Source of the DNA: Actinophytocola sp035634895 | Lineage (GTDB): Bacteria; Actinomycetota; Actinomycetes; Mycobacteriales; Pseudonocardiaceae | DNA length: 64,000 nucleotides | Assembly: GCF_035634895.1 (NCBI RefSeq) | Contig: NZ_DASQCC010000190.1 | Location: 1 to 64,000 of the forward strand | Reading direction: 5' to 3' | In this document: in pieces, positions 1 through 8,746 of the stretch | Numbering within the stretch: the first letter of the stretch is position 1 | Layout: every line of letters begins with the position of its first letter | The notes under the pieces: generated by a model | Told to the model about the DNA's origin: nothing | The model's input: the letters and a program-made list of their open reading frames with translations, nothing else | Database searches by the model: none | Made by a program: the position numbers and the translations under genes

Positions 1-1
1 C

Positions 2-754
2 CTACTGTTGCTGCTGCGCCGGTCAGTGGCGAAGGCCGAGGACGAGGTCCGGGGCGAGCTGCTGACCGATCTGCTGACGGCACCGACCCGCAACCCGGCG
101 GCGTTGCTGGCGCGCGGAAGGCGGCTGGGCATAGACCTGACGGCGCCACACGCGGTGCTGATCGCCCATGTGGACGGAGTGTCGAGACGACGCCTGGCGA
201 TGGCGTGCGCCCGGTACGCGACGCTGGTGGGCCTCCACGCGGAGCAGGTGGTGCTGCTGGCGAACGCGGACCCGGCGGAGCTGGCCCCGAGGCTGGCGAC
301 GACGTTGACCGCCGCGGTGGAGGCGCCGGTAACCGTGGGCGCGTCCGGCCCGGCCGCGGGGCCATCCGCGGTGGCGACAGCGTTCGACGAGGCACGGCGG
401 TGCGTGCGTTCACTGCTGGCGTTGGGCCGGGCCGGCCATGGCGCGGCGCTGTCGGACCTGGGGTTCGTAGGCCAGCTGATCGGCGACAGAACCGACCTGG
501 CCGGATATGTGAGGGCGACCCTCGGCCCGGTCCTGGAGTACGACGAACGCCGAGGCACGGACCTGGTGGCAACGTTGCGGGCGTACTTCGAGTGCGGCAC
601 CAACCTGACCCGCGCGAAGGAGGTGCTGCACGTTCACGTCAACACCGTGGTACAGCGACTGGACCGAATCGCGTCACTGCTGGGCGCGGACTGGCAGACC
701 CCCAACCGCGCACTGGAGATCCAGATAGCACTGCGACTACAACAACTCCACTGA
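2..754 (+). CDS. PucR/CdaR-type transcriptional regulator, C-terminal part (cut by window edge)
   Basis: The frame is open to the left edge, so the true start lies outside the window; an internal TTG at 8 is not a convincing start. The last ~60 residues form the PucR-type helix-turn-helix domain, with the family pattern ECGTNLTRAKEVLHVHVNT followed by VVQRLDRI. The preceding part resembles the central GGDEF-like/GAF-like region of CdaR-PucR regulators. These proteins usually sense small molecules and control nearby catabolic or transport genes, but the target cannot be read from this window because the neighbouring gene is a transposase remnant. The stop codon directly abuts that remnant, so the final residues could have been altered by the insertion. 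Confidence 0.8.
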   Translation, partial: LLLLLRRSVAKAEDEVRGELLTDLLTAPTRNPAALLARGRRLGIDLTAPHAVLIAHVDGVSRRRLAMACARYATLVGLHAEQVVLLANADPAELAPRLATTLTAAVEAPVTVGASGPAAGPSAVATAFDEARRCVRSLLALGRAGHGAALSDLGFVGQLIGDRTDLAGYVRATLGPVLEYDERRGTDLVATLRAYFECGTNLTRAKEVLHVHVNTVVQRLDRIASLLGADWQTPNRALEIQIALRLQQLH

Positions 755-1070
755 GCTGCGTCGTGGCACGGTTCTGCATTCCGACCGTGGCGGGGAGTTC
801 ACAGCGCACCTGACGGCGCGAGCGTGCTTCAGTCACGGGCTGCGCCGATCGATGGCGCGACCGGGATCTGCTGGGACAACAGCCCGGCGGAGTCGTTCTG
901 GACGACGTTCAAACACCAGAAGTACTACCGGCACGTGTACGCCACGAAGACGGAACTCGTTGCAGCGATTGACAAGTGGGTCACGTTCTACAAACAGTGC
1001 GCGAAGGCACTCCGCGATCGGGATGCTCAGTCCCGACGCCTACGAGCGATCACTGACACTGGCTGCCTAA
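755..1070 (+). pseudogene. IS3-family transposase (OrfB) 3' remnant, frameshifted
   Basis: Three joined frames together give the C-terminal half of an IS3-family DDE integrase. One frame holds LHSDRGGEFTA (the second catalytic Asp). A second frame holds GICWDNSPAESFWTTFKHQ (the catalytic Glu in the NxxAES context). The last returns to the first frame with RRHSAIGMLSPDAYE, the usual family C terminus. Frame changes fall near 855-865 and 1000-1010. The N-terminal half, the OrfA gene and recognisable terminal repeats are absent, so this is a dead fragment. It begins immediately after the stop of the upstream regulator. Confidence 0.85.
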
Positions 1071-1179
1071 CTGTGTAAGCCCCTGTCCACCGTTCGGGGT
1101 GAACCTCAGGCCCGGGGCGGTCTTGGGGCGCTTGGAACTGTGTCGACCATGTTGGGCTCTGGGTGGCACAGTCGGCCGC

Positions 1180-2346
1180 ATGGGTCCGTTGCTCGTCGCG
1201 CTTGGGATTGACAACTTTGGGTCGGGGCTCTTTCTGCCGCTCACTCTCGTCTACGCGACGCGGGTTGTCGGGTTGCCGCTGGCTGTGGCCGGGGTGACGG
1301 TTACCGCTGGTACCTTGGTCGGATTGCTTGTGCCGCCGGTTGCCGGACGTCTTGTCGATCGGGTCGGGCCGCGGCCGGTGGTCGTTGCCTCGCAGGTTCT
1401 GCAGGCGCTCGGCGCCTTGGTGTTCGTCGGTGCTGGCGGGGTTGTCACCGTTGCCGTGGCGGTTTGTTTTCTTGCTGCGGGGCAGCAGCTCTTCTACAGT
1501 TCGGTCTTCGCCTTGATCTCTGATGTTGTTGGGGAGCGGGAGAAGGATCATCCCTTTGCCGTGGTCGGGATGGTTCGGGGTGCTTGTTTCGGCGTCGGAG
1601 GACTCTGTGCCGCCTGGTTGCTTACGGTTGGCGATTTGCGGGTCGCTGTTTTGATGGATGCCGCCAGTTTCGTTGTCTGCGCGATTGTCCTGGTGGCCCT
1701 TGTTCGGGTTTCGCATGTTCGGGTGACGGCGACAGGTGGCGGCAGCCGGGTGTCCCGGCGGTTTCTTCTCTTGATTCTCGTCACCGGACTGGTCGCGCTC
1801 GGGGTCGACTTCTTTCTTGTCGGAATGCCCGTCTGTGTTCTTGACCTTGGCTCGCCCACTTGGTTGCCCGGTGTCCTGCTCGCGCTGCACACCGCTGTGA
1901 CCAGCGCCTGTAGCACCCTCGCCGTTCGAGCTACCGGTCGTTTGTCGCGGACCACCACTCTTGCGTTTGCCGGTTGGCTGCTGGTGTTGTGGTGCGGGTT
2001 GTGTCTCGTCACCCCCGCCTTACCTCCTGAGTGGCGGCCCGCCTGGTTGCTCGGCTCCGCGCTCGTGTTGGCGGCGGGCGGAACGCTGTTTGGGGCTCGG
2101 GTCAACGCGCTTGCCGTCGCGCTTGCTCCTGCTGCCACGCGTGGGCGGCATCTTGCGGCTTTTCAGTACGCCTTCACCGTTCCCGGGGTGTTGGCGCCGG
2201 CCGTGGTGGCCTTGTTCACGCTTGGGGCCTGGGCGCCCTGGGTGGTTGTCGCCCTGTGTGCGGGGTGCGGGGCGGTTGCTTTTCGGGCGTTCGGGGCGCG
2301 GTTGCCCGCTGACGCGGTTGGTCCAGCCAGTGTTCCAGTTCGGTGA
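1180..2346 (+). CDS. MFS transporter
   Basis: About 388 residues with 11-12 hydrophobic segments and the loop 2-3 MFS motif A in the form GRLVDRVGPRP near residue 60. The ATG at 1180 is chosen because the first membrane segment starts just after it; the in-frame start at 1099 would add 27 polar residues. No substrate can be assigned; drug or metabolite efflux is typical of such stand-alone actinobacterial carriers. Codon use is richer in T-ending codons than in the flanking genes, and there is one TTA codon at 2020, which suggests transfer or translational control by the rare Leu tRNA. The 3' end overlaps the convergent hydrolase gene by 131 bp. Confidence 0.85.
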   Translation: MGPLLVALGIDNFGSGLFLPLTLVYATRVVGLPLAVAGVTVTAGTLVGLLVPPVAGRLVDRVGPRPVVVASQVLQALGALVFVGAGGVVTVAVAVCFLAAGQQLFYSSVFALISDVVGEREKDHPFAVVGMVRGACFGVGGLCAAWLLTVGDLRVAVLMDAASFVVCAIVLVALVRVSHVRVTATGGGSRVSRRFLLLILVTGLVALGVDFFLVGMPVCVLDLGSPTWLPGVLLALHTAVTSACSTLAVRATGRLSRTTTLAFAGWLLVLWCGLCLVTPALPPEWRPAWLLGSALVLAAGGTLFGARVNALAVALAPAATRGRHLAAFQYAFTVPGVLAPAVVALFTLGAWAPWVVVALCAGCGAVAFRAFGARLPADAVGPASVPVR

Positions 2347-3574
2347 CTGCTTTCTGGAACTCCGGCGCCAGTGGGACCAGGCGGTCCGAGTAGACGTCTA
2401 CCAGACCATCCGCGTGGTTGCCGTTTCTTATTCGGTGATAATGCTGTAGGTTTGCGCGACCTTTGGCGCGGACCATTTGACGGTAGACGCCACCGCTCCG
2501 GGTTATGGGGAGCAGGGTGTCCAGGGTTCCTTGCAGGGTGATCAGTGGTTTGCCAATGCGGCCTGTTAGGGCTATCTGGTTTACCGCTCTTCCTACTTCT
2601 CGTGGGCGGGATTCGTAGTCGTAGTCGGCGTCGCAGTTCGGGGTGCCTGATGTGCAGTACGGGAGGCCGGCTTCCAACGCGCCGTCGAACGTTGGGTCCA
2701 GTTCTTCTCGGTAGATGCGTTGGGTCAGGTCCCAGTAGACGTCGTTGTGGTACTGCCACAGGAACTCGGAGCCGGGGGCGTAGCCTGCCGCCAGGATTCG
2801 TTGGTGTGCTTGTTCGTCTCCTGCTTTGTAGGCCGGGTAGTCACGCATTGCCTCCGGTAGGAACGTGAAGAGGTTGGGACCCTCCGGTCGCCACAGGGTG
2901 CCTTCCCAGTCGATGCCGCCGTCGAACAGCCACGGGTGGTTCTCCAGTTGCCAGCGCACCAGGTAGCCGCCGTTGGAGATGCCGGCGGCTGTCGTGCGTC
3001 GCGGGAGACGGCCATAGCGCTGTGCCACAACGGCCTTGGTGGCGATCGCCAGCTGGGTGAGGCGCCGGTGCCATTCGGCCATCGCGTCGCCGGGGTGGCG
3101 GCCGTCCCGGTAGAACTGTGTGCCTGTGTTGCCTTTGTCCGTTGCCGCGAAGGCGTAGCCCTTGGACAGTACGAAGTCGGCGATCGCGCGGTCGTTCGCG
3201 TACTGGCGGCGGTTGCCTGGAGTGCCTGACACGACCAGGCCACCGTTCCAGTGGTCAGGCAGGCGGATGACGAACTGGGCGTCGTGGTTCCAGCTGTGGT
3301 TCGTGTTCGTCGTGGAGGCGTCCGGGAAGTAGCCGTCGATCTGGATGCCCGGCACGCCTCGTGGTTGCGGCAGGCTTGACTGGGTCAGGCCTGTCCAGTC
3401 GGCCGGGACCGTGTGGCCCGACGCGACCGTGCCGGCGGTGGTCAGCCCGTCCAGGCACGACACCTCCTGGTGTTCGGCCATCGGGACTCGAAGGGATGCG
3501 CAGCCTGGTTCCGCGGTTGCCACCGCCGGGGCGAGTGTGGTGACCAGGGCGAGGATGGTGGCCCTTGCGAACAT
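2216..3574 (-). CDS. Secreted alpha/beta hydrolase, tannase or hydroxybutyrate-oligomer-hydrolase-like
   Basis: 452 residues. The first ~22 residues form a signal peptide (MFARATILALVTTLAPAVA then TAEP). A nucleophile elbow GISNGG lies near residue 200, followed by YLVRWQLENHPWLFDGGIDWEGTLW, and a late GNHADG supplies a candidate catalytic His. The fold and motif spacing resemble extracellular tannase/feruloyl esterase-like and 3-hydroxybutyrate oligomer hydrolases; the substrate is uncertain. The last ~35 residues are Arg/Pro-rich low-complexity sequence and are exactly the antisense of the MFS gene's 3' end, so the enzyme has probably run past its original stop. Neighbouring genes include another secreted esterase reading away from it. 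Confidence 0.7.
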   Translation of the reverse strand: MFARATILALVTTLAPAVATAEPGCASLRVPMAEHQEVSCLDGLTTAGTVASGHTVPADWTGLTQSSLPQPRGVPGIQIDGYFPDASTTNTNHSWNHDAQFVIRLPDHWNGGLVVSGTPGNRRQYANDRAIADFVLSKGYAFAATDKGNTGTQFYRDGRHPGDAMAEWHRRLTQLAIATKAVVAQRYGRLPRRTTAAGISNGGYLVRWQLENHPWLFDGGIDWEGTLWRPEGPNLFTFLPEAMRDYPAYKAGDEQAHQRILAAGYAPGSEFLWQYHNDVYWDLTQRIYREELDPTFDGALEAGLPYCTSGTPNCDADYDYESRPREVGRAVNQIALTGRIGKPLITLQGTLDTLLPITRSGGVYRQMVRAKGRANLQHYHRIRNGNHADGLVDVYSDRLVPLAPEFQKAVTELEHWLDQPRQRATAPRTPEKQPPRTPHTGRQPPRAPRPQA

Positions 3575-3709
3575 GGCGCCGACGGTAGGAGCACGCCCGG
3601 GCGTTGGCCATGCGTTCGTTCACCACAGTTCGACGGGTGAATGTGGTGGCTCGCACCCTCATGTCCGTGTGTGGTCCCGCTTAACGTCGAGGGCACTACA
3701 GCGAGCACG

Positions 3710-4624
3710 ATGAGGTGCGGCATGTTTCGAATGGCTCTCGCAGTTATGTTGACACTTGTCGGTCCTGTCGCCGACAACCCGGGCAACCTCGCGATGGTGC
3801 GTCATGTGCCGGACGGGTTGCCGGCGGGACGCCCGGTGGTCGTGGCGTTGCACGGATGCACGCAGACCGCCTCCGCGTATGGGACGGGGTCCGGGTGGAT
3901 CGAGTTGGCCGACCGGCTGAGATTCACGGTGTTGTTGCCGGAGCAGCGGGCGGCCAACAACATCAGCCGGTGCTTCAACTGGTTCGAGCGCGGGGACACG
4001 ACCCGTGGGCAGGGCGAGGCGGAGTCGATCGCGCAGATGATGCGGCAGACGGTCGCCGACACGGGTGCGGACCCGTCGCGGGTCTATGTCACCGGGTTGT
4101 CTGCCGGGGGCGCGATGACGGCGGTGATGCTGGCGACCTACCCGGACCTGTTCGCGGGCGGCGGGGTCGTGGCGGGCATCGCGTACCGCTGCGCGGCGAG
4201 CATGATCGACGCGTTCTCGTGCATGTACCCGGGACGGAACCTGTCACCGTCCGCGCTTGGTGACGCGGTTCGGTCCGCCACGTCGTACACAGGACCGTGG
4301 CCGACGGTCAGTGTGTGGCAGGGCAGCGCGGACTTCACGGTCGCGCCGTCGAATGCGACCGAACTGGTCGAACAGTGGACGAACGTGCACGGCATCCCCG
4401 CGACGCCGACACGGAGGGACACGGTGGCCGGGCACCCGCACGCCGTGTACGAGTCGGGCGGTCGCGTGGCGGTGGAGACGTACTCGATCACCGGGATGGG
4501 GCATGGGCAGCCGGTCGATCCCGGGACGGGTGCGACGCAGTGTGGTCATGCGGGCGCGTATGTGCTGGACGTGAACATCTGCGCGGCGTGGTACATGGGA
4601 GCCGCTTGGCATCTGGCTGGCTGA
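3710..4624 (+). CDS. Secreted PHB-depolymerase/LpqC-family esterase
   Basis: About 304 residues. Family landmarks are HGCTQTA (oxyanion region), the NWFERGD block, the nucleophile elbow GLSAGGAM, and a late GMGHG His. These match the extracellular polyhydroxybutyrate depolymerase/feruloyl esterase (LpqC) family, which acts outside the cell on polyesters or acetylated and feruloylated polysaccharide. The start at ATG 3710 (or ATG 3722) places a hydrophobic signal segment, FRMALAVMLTLVG, at the N terminus; the longer reading from 3641 has no better ribosome site. It is transcribed away from the other hydrolase and followed by a strong hairpin. Confidence 0.8.
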   Translation: MRCGMFRMALAVMLTLVGPVADNPGNLAMVRHVPDGLPAGRPVVVALHGCTQTASAYGTGSGWIELADRLRFTVLLPEQRAANNISRCFNWFERGDTTRGQGEAESIAQMMRQTVADTGADPSRVYVTGLSAGGAMTAVMLATYPDLFAGGGVVAGIAYRCAASMIDAFSCMYPGRNLSPSALGDAVRSATSYTGPWPTVSVWQGSADFTVAPSNATELVEQWTNVHGIPATPTRRDTVAGHPHAVYESGGRVAVETYSITGMGHGQPVDPGTGATQCGHAGAYVLDVNICAAWYMGAAWHLAG

Positions 4625-4658
4625 CGGGCTGGTGCGGCATTTTGCGCACCTTGGCTTC

Positions 4659-4692
4659 GCCTCTCCGCGAGTCCTGGAACTCGCGGAGAGGC
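4659..4692. terminator. Perfect 14-bp hairpin after the esterase gene
   Basis: GCCTCTCCGCGAGT at 4659-4672 pairs perfectly with 4679-4692 across a 6-nt loop. It starts 35 bp after the esterase stop. There is no clear U-run, as is common for high-GC actinobacterial terminators. Confidence 0.75.
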
Positions 4693-4985
4693 CGGTTTAT
4701 GTTCCGGACGCGGTCGGTTGGGGCGGTAACCGATTCGTGGTTCTCCGCGATGTTCAACCATCGGAGTCGAGCTGATCAGGACGGAGACTCGCAATGGCGA
4801 GAGGGCAGAGCCACGGGCTGGCGTCGGGAGCGGCAGCATCATCGACTACGGCGACGGCATCATCGAGTACCGGCAGACCGGCAAGTTGCTTTCGGCCTTC
4901 AAGGTCAACGTCGCCGACGTGACCGGGTTCTCGGTTCGCAAGGTGACGCGGCAGGACAAGAAGAACGGTGCGGGCGCGTTACAGC

Positions 4986-5944
4986 GAGGCTTTTTCATCC
5001 TGCCGTGATCTTGTAGTTCTGTAGTACGTGGATGGCTTTGGCGAGTCGGCCGATACGGCGTGGGCTGACGCGGACTTTGTGCAGGATGCGCCGCTGTTTG
5101 AGTTGGGCGTTCGCGCGTTCGCGCGGGCCGCGGAGCCGGGCGTGGGCCCGGTTGGCGTCGGTCTGTGATGGGGGTTTGTTCTTACCTTTGTACGGGGTGA
5201 TCACCCGTCGGCGAGTCTGGTCGTAGCCGTGGTAGCCCTTGTCACCCAACGCGATCAGCCCGGCCTGGTCGAGTGCGGCCAAGATCTGCCAGATGCGGGC
5301 GGCGGCGGTGTCGTGTGTGCTGGGCGGCAACTCGCCGGACACCCACAGGATCGTCCCATCCGGGGAGGCGATCACCTGCAAGTTCACCCCATGGCGCTTG
5401 TGCTTGCCCGAGTAAAACGGCCGGTCGACGGCGATCCTGTCGATCAGGATCAACGTGCCGTCGATGATCACGTAGGCCATCTACTCGCGTTTGGCCTTCG
5501 CCAGCGCAGCCCGCAGCTTGGGGAGCCCGCGCGGCCAGCAGTTCCACGGCTTCGTTCACGTACCGCCAGCACGTCGTGGTCGAGACCACGAACCCGGCCC
5601 CGACCTGAGCGAACGGCTCGCCCTTACACAGATGCACCAACACCAGCAGAGCCTGCTGCCCCGGGGTTGAGCGCCCGCCATGGCGAGCCGATCGCCCGAC
5701 GGCGGACACCGACCAGCCCGGACACGAAGGTCAGGGTCTGACGTGACAACGGCAACGCGGCACGGTAGAACAGCATACGAAGCCCCTGGTGTCGTGTGGA
5801 CATGGATCTTGGTCGATCGCTGTCCTACCAAGGGCTTCACTACGTTCCCAACACCGACACACCAACGACCACCTGGCCTGTCCAGCAACCCCGGACCTAC
5901 AACCCTTACCCACCAACACATCCAGACCAGGATGAAAACCGTTC
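4986..5944. mobile_element. IS5-family-like insertion sequence, ~959 bp, with 3-bp target duplication
   Basis: The ends were placed by comparing the left end with the reverse complement of the right end. Both begin GA and share TTTTCATCCTG, giving 13 of 17 matching positions. Direct AGC copies flank it (4983-4985 and 5945-5947). Length, a single minus-strand DDE gene and a 3-bp duplication fit the IS5 family (ISL2-like group). The ends could shift by one base because of a shared C. The transposase inside is broken, so the copy is probably immobile unless helped in trans. Confidence 0.75.
4995..5776 (-). pseudogene. IS5-like DDE transposase, frameshifted
   Basis: The start at 5776 gives MLFYRAALPLSRQTLTFVSG, the usual N terminus of this transposase group. 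The helix-turn-helix part (TPGQQALLVLVHL, AQVGAGFVVSTTTCWRYVNEA) lies in a second frame. The catalytic part (IIDGTLILIDRIAVDRPFYSGK, ALGDKGYHG, GPRERANAQLK) lies in a third, ending QNYKITAG at 4995. One of the frame changes is an extra C near 5520, and a TAG codon at 5481-5483 precedes the catalytic part. Single-frameshift expression, as in some IS elements, would not bypass the in-frame TAG, so inactivation is the better reading. Confidence 0.8.
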
Positions 5945-6264
5945 AGCAGATGCTGATCTTGCAGGGCAGCGGTACAGAGCTTGCGACCTGCCCGGTCAAC
6001 CACGGAACTGCGGAGAAGATCGAGGCGTGGATTCGAGCGCATCCGTCTTTTCTCGGGAACATCCCCCAGAATTCGGCAGGGGCCGCGCCACCCGTCAGCA
6101 TCGCGGATGAACTTGTGAAGCTCGCGCAACTTCGTGACTCTGGCGTGTTGTCACCCGACGAGTTCGCTCAAGCGAAGGCGAAACTGCTGGACTACAGAGA
6201 TTGAACTCCCAGGGTCTGCTGTCTGGTCGATCAAGACCGGCGTGTTGGTGTAATCTTCGTTGGC

Positions 6265-6347
6265 TCGTAGAGCAACAGCCCCGCTTTGCTGGATCGTATT
6301 CTGTGCAAGGAAGACGATCCGCGTCAGGTGGAGCTGTTGCTCTACGA
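6265..6347. repeat. Nested inverted repeat between the SHOCT pseudogene and the permease
   Basis: TCGTAGAGCAACAGC at 6265-6279 is the exact reverse complement of 6333-6347. Inside it GGATCGT at 6291-6297 pairs with 6314-6320. It lies between convergent genes, so it may be a bidirectional terminator, or the fold-back remains of a small mobile element. The rest of 6205-6439 shows no gene. Confidence 0.55.
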
Positions 6348-6439
6348 AAATCCTATCTGGGCAGTGCTCTTGGTGACGCTCCGAATCTGGGGTGCCGAAT
6401 CTCACGGCTCATAGTGCTCTGCGGCTGGGCGATGGCGTG

Positions 6440-8746
6440 CTATTCGGTGCGGATTGTTGTTAGGCGGGTTGCGCTGTTCAGGAACGGGAGGGTTAGGGCG
6501 CTGATTGCCAGGCTGAGGGCTATTGCGCCTCCGCACAGGACTGAGACGCCTGGCCAGTCGATGGACAGTGGTTCGCCTGTCAGGCGGACGATCAGTGCTG
6601 CCATGCCTATGCCGGTGACCAGGGCCATCGCCACGCCCAGGGCGATTGGGAGTGCTACCTGCCACAGGAGGGATCTGGCCAGTACTGCTTTCGGGACGCC
6701 GCTTGCCGCCAGGATTGCCAGGGGACGGCGGCGTTCTCGGATGTGTTCCAGTGCCAGTACCAGGAGGCTCACGCCTGCCAGCATCAGTGTGAGGACCGAG
6801 CCTGCGTACAGTCCCGTTCTGATGGACTCGAAAGTGCTTCGGTTCGCCAGGCGGTCCGGGGCCGTGTCGTAGGAGTACACGGTGGTCTCCCAGCGGAGGT
6901 CGGCTACCGCGTTGCGGATCTGTTCCAGTTGGTCGCTTGTTATCCTGCTGTTTGCCAGTACCACTACGGCTACCGGGTTGGGAATGTCGACGCCTTTGAT
7001 GGCGGCCGGGGTCGCGTAGATCGAGCTGTAGAGCATTGAGTCGGCGCGGATCTTCGCCTTCTTGGCGCCTTCGGGAAGTGTCCAGTGGCCGGTTACCCTG
7101 TAGGCGGCTTCGCCGTCCTCGCCGTTGGTTTCGGAGTACTTGCGGAACTCCAGGGAAGTGCCGGGTGTGGGGGTCGAACCGTACGCGTCCGTGGTGAACA
7201 CGTCGCCGTCCTTGCAGGTCGTCACGCCGCCGAGGCTTCGTAGGGCGGCGCAGTCCAGGACGGTCAGCCCCAACACCTCGTCGTCCGCGATGAAGGCCGC
7301 GGCGTTCTGGACTATCGACGCCGCACGCACGCCGTCCGTGTCGAGGAGTCGGCTTTGGGCCTCGTTCGCGACTGCTGGCCGCGTCGTCACCTCCACCACT
7401 CCTGGACGGGTGGTGGGAGTCGCGGCGACATCGTGGGAGTCGTCCATGGTCAGCAGGATGGTCTGCACGGTGATCATGCCTGCCACCACGACCGCCACGC
7501 CGCTGACCACGCGGGCGGACGTGCCGCTGTCCAGTTGCAGCCGCCGGATGGCCAGCATCCAGGACGGTGGGCCGCCGCTGATGCGGTTCGCCACGCGTTC
7601 CAGTAGCCACGGCAGCAGTGCCAGCATGCCGACCAGCATCGCCGTCGCGCCGGTCGTTATCGCGGCGGTCCAGACGCTGGTTCCCTCTGCCGCGCCCAGC
7701 TGGGTGGCCATCAAAGCGACGCCCACGGCCAGGATCGTGAAGCGCCACCACGTGCGCCGGCGGACCGGTTTGCTCTGCCGGACCACGCCCAGTGGCTCGA
7801 TGAGCGTGCGGCGCAGGGCGAACAACGCGGTCAGCACCGACAGTGCCGGGATCAGCAGGGCGACGACCAGCACCAGCCAGGGGTTGGGCACCACGTCCGA
7901 CGCGTACGCCCGCTCGCCGAACAGCTCTATGTCGTCCGTGTACTGCCGCCCGACCGCGAAGATCGTCGCGCCCGCCGCCATGCCGATGACCGCGCTCACG
8001 AGTGACTCGGCGGCCGCTATGCGGCGGACCTGCCAGGAACCCGCGCCGACCAGGCGCAGCGCGGACAGCCTCCGGTCCCTTTCCGCGCCGGCGATGCGGC
8101 TCGCCGTGCTGACGAACGTGAACACCGGCAGCAGCAGCACGACCCCGCCGATCAGGATCAGCACCAGCATGCTCGGGTGGAGGTCGTGCTTCGCCGGTGA
8201 CTCGTTGAAGCCGTACGCCGGCCTCGAGAACTCCGAGTCGGCCAGGGTGCTGTCCGCGCCGACCCAGGCGACCAGGTAACCCGGGCGGAGCACCATCATC
8301 TTGTCGAGCGTGCCGACGATCCTGTCCGGGAACCTCGGGCGCAGCAGCTTGCCCTCGTCCGACCGCAGCAGCTCCGCAAGCGCCGGTGAGGCGTACATCT
8401 CGCCCGGCCTCGGCAGTCTCGGCAGCGCGTCCGGCTTCGGCGAGTTCGGACCGGACGGCCACACGTACGTGACCATCACGAAGTCGTCGCGGAACTCCAT
8501 CGGGATCGGCGAGTAGTAGGTCGGCGCCACGCCTGCCACCGGCTCGGCGCGTGGGATGGTTGCCGCCTCTCGCTGCCCGCGGCCTTCGGCCATCGAGCCG
8601 ATCGACGCGGCGATCAGCAGTACGGCGAACGCGATCGCGATCCCCAACGCGCTGAGCGCGAGCCTCGCCACGGAGGTCCGGCCACCCCCGACGGCCAGCC
8701 GGATCCCCACGGCGAGGTCACCCATCCACCCTCGAACAGCGCTCAC
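6440..8746 (-). CDS. ABC transporter permease, FtsX/MacB-like
   Basis: About 768 residues. The GTG start at 8746 overlaps the stop of the ATPase gene by four bases (GTGA), indicating translational coupling. An N-terminal membrane segment (LALSALGIAIAFAVLLIAA) precedes a large extracytoplasmic region and two FtsX-type three-helix blocks. The C-terminal block includes the motif GVSLLVLALEHIRERRRPLAIL-like ERRRPLAILAASG, and ends in two further helices. Such permeases with LolD-type ATPases export or extract lipids, lipoproteins or antibiotics; in Gram-positive bacteria many confer drug or peptide resistance. The cargo is unknown here. It is the last gene of the PadR-controlled operon. Confidence 0.88.
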   Translation of the reverse strand: MSAVRGWMGDLAVGIRLAVGGGRTSVARLALSALGIAIAFAVLLIAASIGSMAEGRGQREAATIPRAEPVAGVAPTYYSPIPMEFRDDFVMVTYVWPSGPNSPKPDALPRLPRPGEMYASPALAELLRSDEGKLLRPRFPDRIVGTLDKMMVLRPGYLVAWVGADSTLADSEFSRPAYGFNESPAKHDLHPSMLVLILIGGVVLLLPVFTFVSTASRIAGAERDRRLSALRLVGAGSWQVRRIAAAESLVSAVIGMAAGATIFAVGRQYTDDIELFGERAYASDVVPNPWLVLVVALLIPALSVLTALFALRRTLIEPLGVVRQSKPVRRRTWWRFTILAVGVALMATQLGAAEGTSVWTAAITTGATAMLVGMLALLPWLLERVANRISGGPPSWMLAIRRLQLDSGTSARVVSGVAVVVAGMITVQTILLTMDDSHDVAATPTTRPGVVEVTTRPAVANEAQSRLLDTDGVRAASIVQNAAAFIADDEVLGLTVLDCAALRSLGGVTTCKDGDVFTTDAYGSTPTPGTSLEFRKYSETNGEDGEAAYRVTGHWTLPEGAKKAKIRADSMLYSSIYATPAAIKGVDIPNPVAVVVLANSRITSDQLEQIRNAVADLRWETTVYSYDTAPDRLANRSTFESIRTGLYAGSVLTLMLAGVSLLVLALEHIRERRRPLAILAASGVPKAVLARSLLWQVALPIALGVAMALVTGIGMAALIVRLTGEPLSIDWPGVSVLCGGAIALSLAISALTLPFLNSATRLTTIRTE

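Larger units (their letters stand above)
4794..6204 (+). pseudogene. SHOCT-domain protein gene split by an IS element and frameshifted
   Basis: Two halves of one gene flank the IS. The left half encodes IIDYGDGIIEYRQTGKLLSAF and VADVTGFSVRKVTRQDKKN and ends ...GALQ at 4984. The right half continues QMLILQGSGTELATC at 5948 and ends in a C-terminal SHOCT domain (ADELVKLAQLRDSGVLSPDEF...). Removing the element plus one copy of the AGC duplication restores a continuous frame (GALQ|QMLIL). A second lesion is present. The plausible start, ATG 4794 behind GGACGGAG, is in a different frame from the left half, so a one-base change near 4825-4832 is also needed. SHOCT proteins are short C-terminal oligomerisation modules of unknown role. 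The gene is dead as read. Confidence 0.8.

Noticed and set aside
4991..5001. IS ends placed only at the shared TTTTCATCCTG
   Set aside because: Ends at 4986/5944 (GA...TC) give a matching 3-bp duplication and restore the target reading frame; the shorter ends do not.
6402..8462. Minus-strand frame of ~690 codons overlapping the FtsX-like permease
   Set aside because: Alternative frame of a convincing permease; no hydrophobic helices or motifs.
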